A DNA stretch of 6,498 nt, taken from an uncultured Collinsella sp. Lineage in GTDB: Bacteria; Actinomycetota; Coriobacteriia; Coriobacteriales; Coriobacteriaceae. Under the pieces are notes generated by a model, which was not told the DNA's origin, made no database searches, and saw nothing but the letters and a program-made list of their open reading frames with translations. The DNA lies in assembly GCA_900557505.1 (NCBI GenBank), contig USTC01000073.1, positions 1 through 6,498 on the forward strand, written 5' to 3'. How positions within the stretch are numbered: the stretch's first letter is position 1; every line of letters starts with the position of its first letter. Both the position numbers and the translations under genes were made by a program. Below are positions 5,488 to 6,498 of the stretch, in pieces.

Positions 5488-5700
5488 ATGCCCGACAGCT
5501 ACAAGGAGCTCATCAAGAGCAATCCCGACGAGACGGAAATCAGGAGCTTCCTGGTGAATGGCGACCAGGTCTCCGTGACACTGCGGATCCCCGACACCCT
5601 GCGCGACGCGGCGAAAGAGGAAGCGGCCCTGCGGGGCATGAGCTTTTCCGCATTCGTGCGCACGTGCATGATCGAAGAGCTCGCGAAGAAGGGGGCGTGA
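5488..5700 (+). CDS. Small ribbon-helix-helix-like protein (possible antitoxin)
   Basis: 70-residue protein with a predicted ribbon-helix-helix (Arc/MetJ/CopG-like) fold. The strand QVSVTLRIPDTL (27-38) is followed by helix RDAAKEEAALRG (39-50), the turn MSFSAF and helix VRTCMIEELAKK (57-68). Such proteins are usually dimeric DNA-binding autorepressors and often antitoxins; here that role is inferred from fold pattern, size and position. ATG 5488 is preferred because GGGAG lies 5 nt upstream; ATG 5476 would add four residues but lacks a ribosome site. The stop is 2 nt before the next ATG (or overlaps an alternative GTG), so the two genes form a translationally coupled pair. The N-terminal 25 residues are acidic and could be a partner-binding extension. 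Confidence 0.8.
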   Translation: MPDSYKELIKSNPDETEIRSFLVNGDQVSVTLRIPDTLRDAAKEEAALRGMSFSAFVRTCMIEELAKKGA

Positions 5701-5702
5701 GC

Positions 5703-6485
5703 ATGATCCGGGTCAAGACTCTCACTGTCCAGCTCATAGACGCGCAGCCGGACCGCATCCGCATCTGCCGCATCGACGGCGAGTCGCTTGTGACCGTTGT
5801 CGTTCCGAGGGAGGACCTCGCCGAGGCGAAGTCGCTGCCGAACATCCCACAGCGCGGCGTCTACTACCTGCTCGACGAGGACCACGGCAATGTGAGCCGC
5901 GTCTACGCGGGGCAGACGACCCAGGGCATCGCCCGGCTCGACGCACACAAGGCGAAGAAGGAGTTCTGGAACAAGGCCGTTATGTTCCTCGATGACGACC
6001 AGAACATCAGCAAGGACGCACTGGATGTCTTAGAGGCGAAGGCCATCGACTACGTGCGCACCCACGGCTCGTACGAGACCGACAACTCGGCGACGCCCAA
6101 ACCCTACGTCGACCCGTACAAGGAAGAGGCCGTCGAACGCCTGCACGATAGGATCCTATTCAGGATGGCAGCTCTGGGGTACGACCTCGACAGAGTCGAC
6201 CAGGGTCCGGCGGGTGCGCCGGCGGTCTTCCACACGAAGAAGAACGGCATACGCGGGGCGGGACGCTACGACAAGGCCACTGGGCACTTCACAGTGCTCG
6301 CTGGCTCGAAAGTGAACCTCTCGAGACCCGTGCTGAAGAACGTGGCCGTCGCGGCCGCGCGCAGGGAGATCTTCGGCGATTCGGGCGGTATCGCAGAGCT
6401 CGACGAAGATCTCGAGTTCCCGACGCCCAGCGCCGCGGCGGTTGCTATATGCTTCATCTTGTTTTTCATGGCTCCGACTCTTTAA
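5703..6485 (+). CDS. GIY-YIG nuclease with truncated DUF4357 domain
   Basis: 260-residue protein with a GIY-YIG endonuclease core at about 50-118: GVY (52-54) in RGVYYLL, the YAG form of YIG (68-70) in RVYAGQT, catalytic R78 in ARLDAHK and metal-binding E111 in LEAKAIDYV. The core is intact, so nuclease activity is plausible. A linker leads to a C-terminal DUF4357-like segment, FHTKKNGIRGAGRYD (176-190) to FPTPSAAAVAIC (239-250). In this family the last part normally continues with a G.SANGW..WK motif and a charged tail. Here it is replaced by FILFFMAPTL and a stop, in AT-richer sequence, so the end looks cut. ATG 5703 is chosen for the AAGGGGG ribosome site 7 nt upstream; GTG 5697 is an in-frame alternative. 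The gene directly follows the RHH gene, suggesting a regulated nuclease, perhaps a toxin or defence effector. Confidence 0.85.
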   Translation: MIRVKTLTVQLIDAQPDRIRICRIDGESLVTVVVPREDLAEAKSLPNIPQRGVYYLLDEDHGNVSRVYAGQTTQGIARLDAHKAKKEFWNKAVMFLDDDQNISKDALDVLEAKAIDYVRTHGSYETDNSATPKPYVDPYKEEAVERLHDRILFRMAALGYDLDRVDQGPAGAPAVFHTKKNGIRGAGRYDKATGHFTVLAGSKVNLSRPVLKNVAVAAARREIFGDSGGIAELDEDLEFPTPSAAAVAICFILFFMAPTL

Positions 6486-6498
6486 GGGTTTACGGTCT

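Noticed and set aside
5261..5557. 98-codon plus-strand frame
   Set aside because: Antisense to the YCYGFFCNY remnant and runs into the RHH gene out of frame; composition is Ser/Arg-rich as expected for a shadow.
6266..6469. Minus-strand frame starting MKNKMKHIATAAALGV, looking like a signal peptide
   Set aside because: After the first few codons it is simply the antisense of the DUF4357 region; GGAG lies only 2 nt before the ATG.

Overview
The window looks like an accessory stretch of a high-GC, host-associated actinobacterium. My best guess is class Coriobacteriia (Eggerthella/Gordonibacter/Adlercreutzia-like). This rests on GC-rich codon use, a Tat-exported lipoprotein flavodoxin beside an aldo/keto reductase, and a MerR regulator of the kind found with such genes; the taxonomic call is inference. 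AT-rich and decayed patches lie between the GC-rich genes, as expected where modules have been inserted and lost.

Layout. (1) 61-225: a non-coding repeat made of six 10-bp units followed by scattered TGGGTCAC-like words. A second copy in the same orientation lies at 4908-5072 and aligns without gaps (about 82% identity by hand count). (2) 244-1667, minus strand: a two-gene type IV toxin-antitoxin (abortive infection) operon, AbiEi antitoxin then AbiEii nucleotidyltransferase toxin. The stop and start overlap by 4 nt, and a perfect 14-bp inverted repeat sits at the promoter. (3) 1737-2587: a gene-poor scar holding a minus-strand terminator and the frameshifted tail of a DUF697-type GTPase. (4) 2588-4787: a divergent regulon. 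A MerR regulator (minus) faces an aldo/keto reductase and a Tat-lipoprotein flavodoxin (plus). The promoter between them has the 19-bp spacer and central dyad typical of MerR control. (5) 4788-5475: a gap holding the second repeat, a G/C-run stem-loop and the 3' remnant of an unidentified minus-strand gene. (6) 5488-6485: a small ribbon-helix-helix-like protein followed 2 nt later by a GIY-YIG nuclease with a C-terminal DUF4357 domain that appears cut off near the window end.

Functional reading. The window combines two candidate conflict/defence modules (AbiE, and the RHH plus GIY-YIG pair) around a redox/electrophile-response unit (MerR, AKR, flavodoxin). The most unusual elements are the duplicated helix-phased 10-bp repeat, the RHH/GIY-YIG pair with its truncated end, and the two gene remnants.
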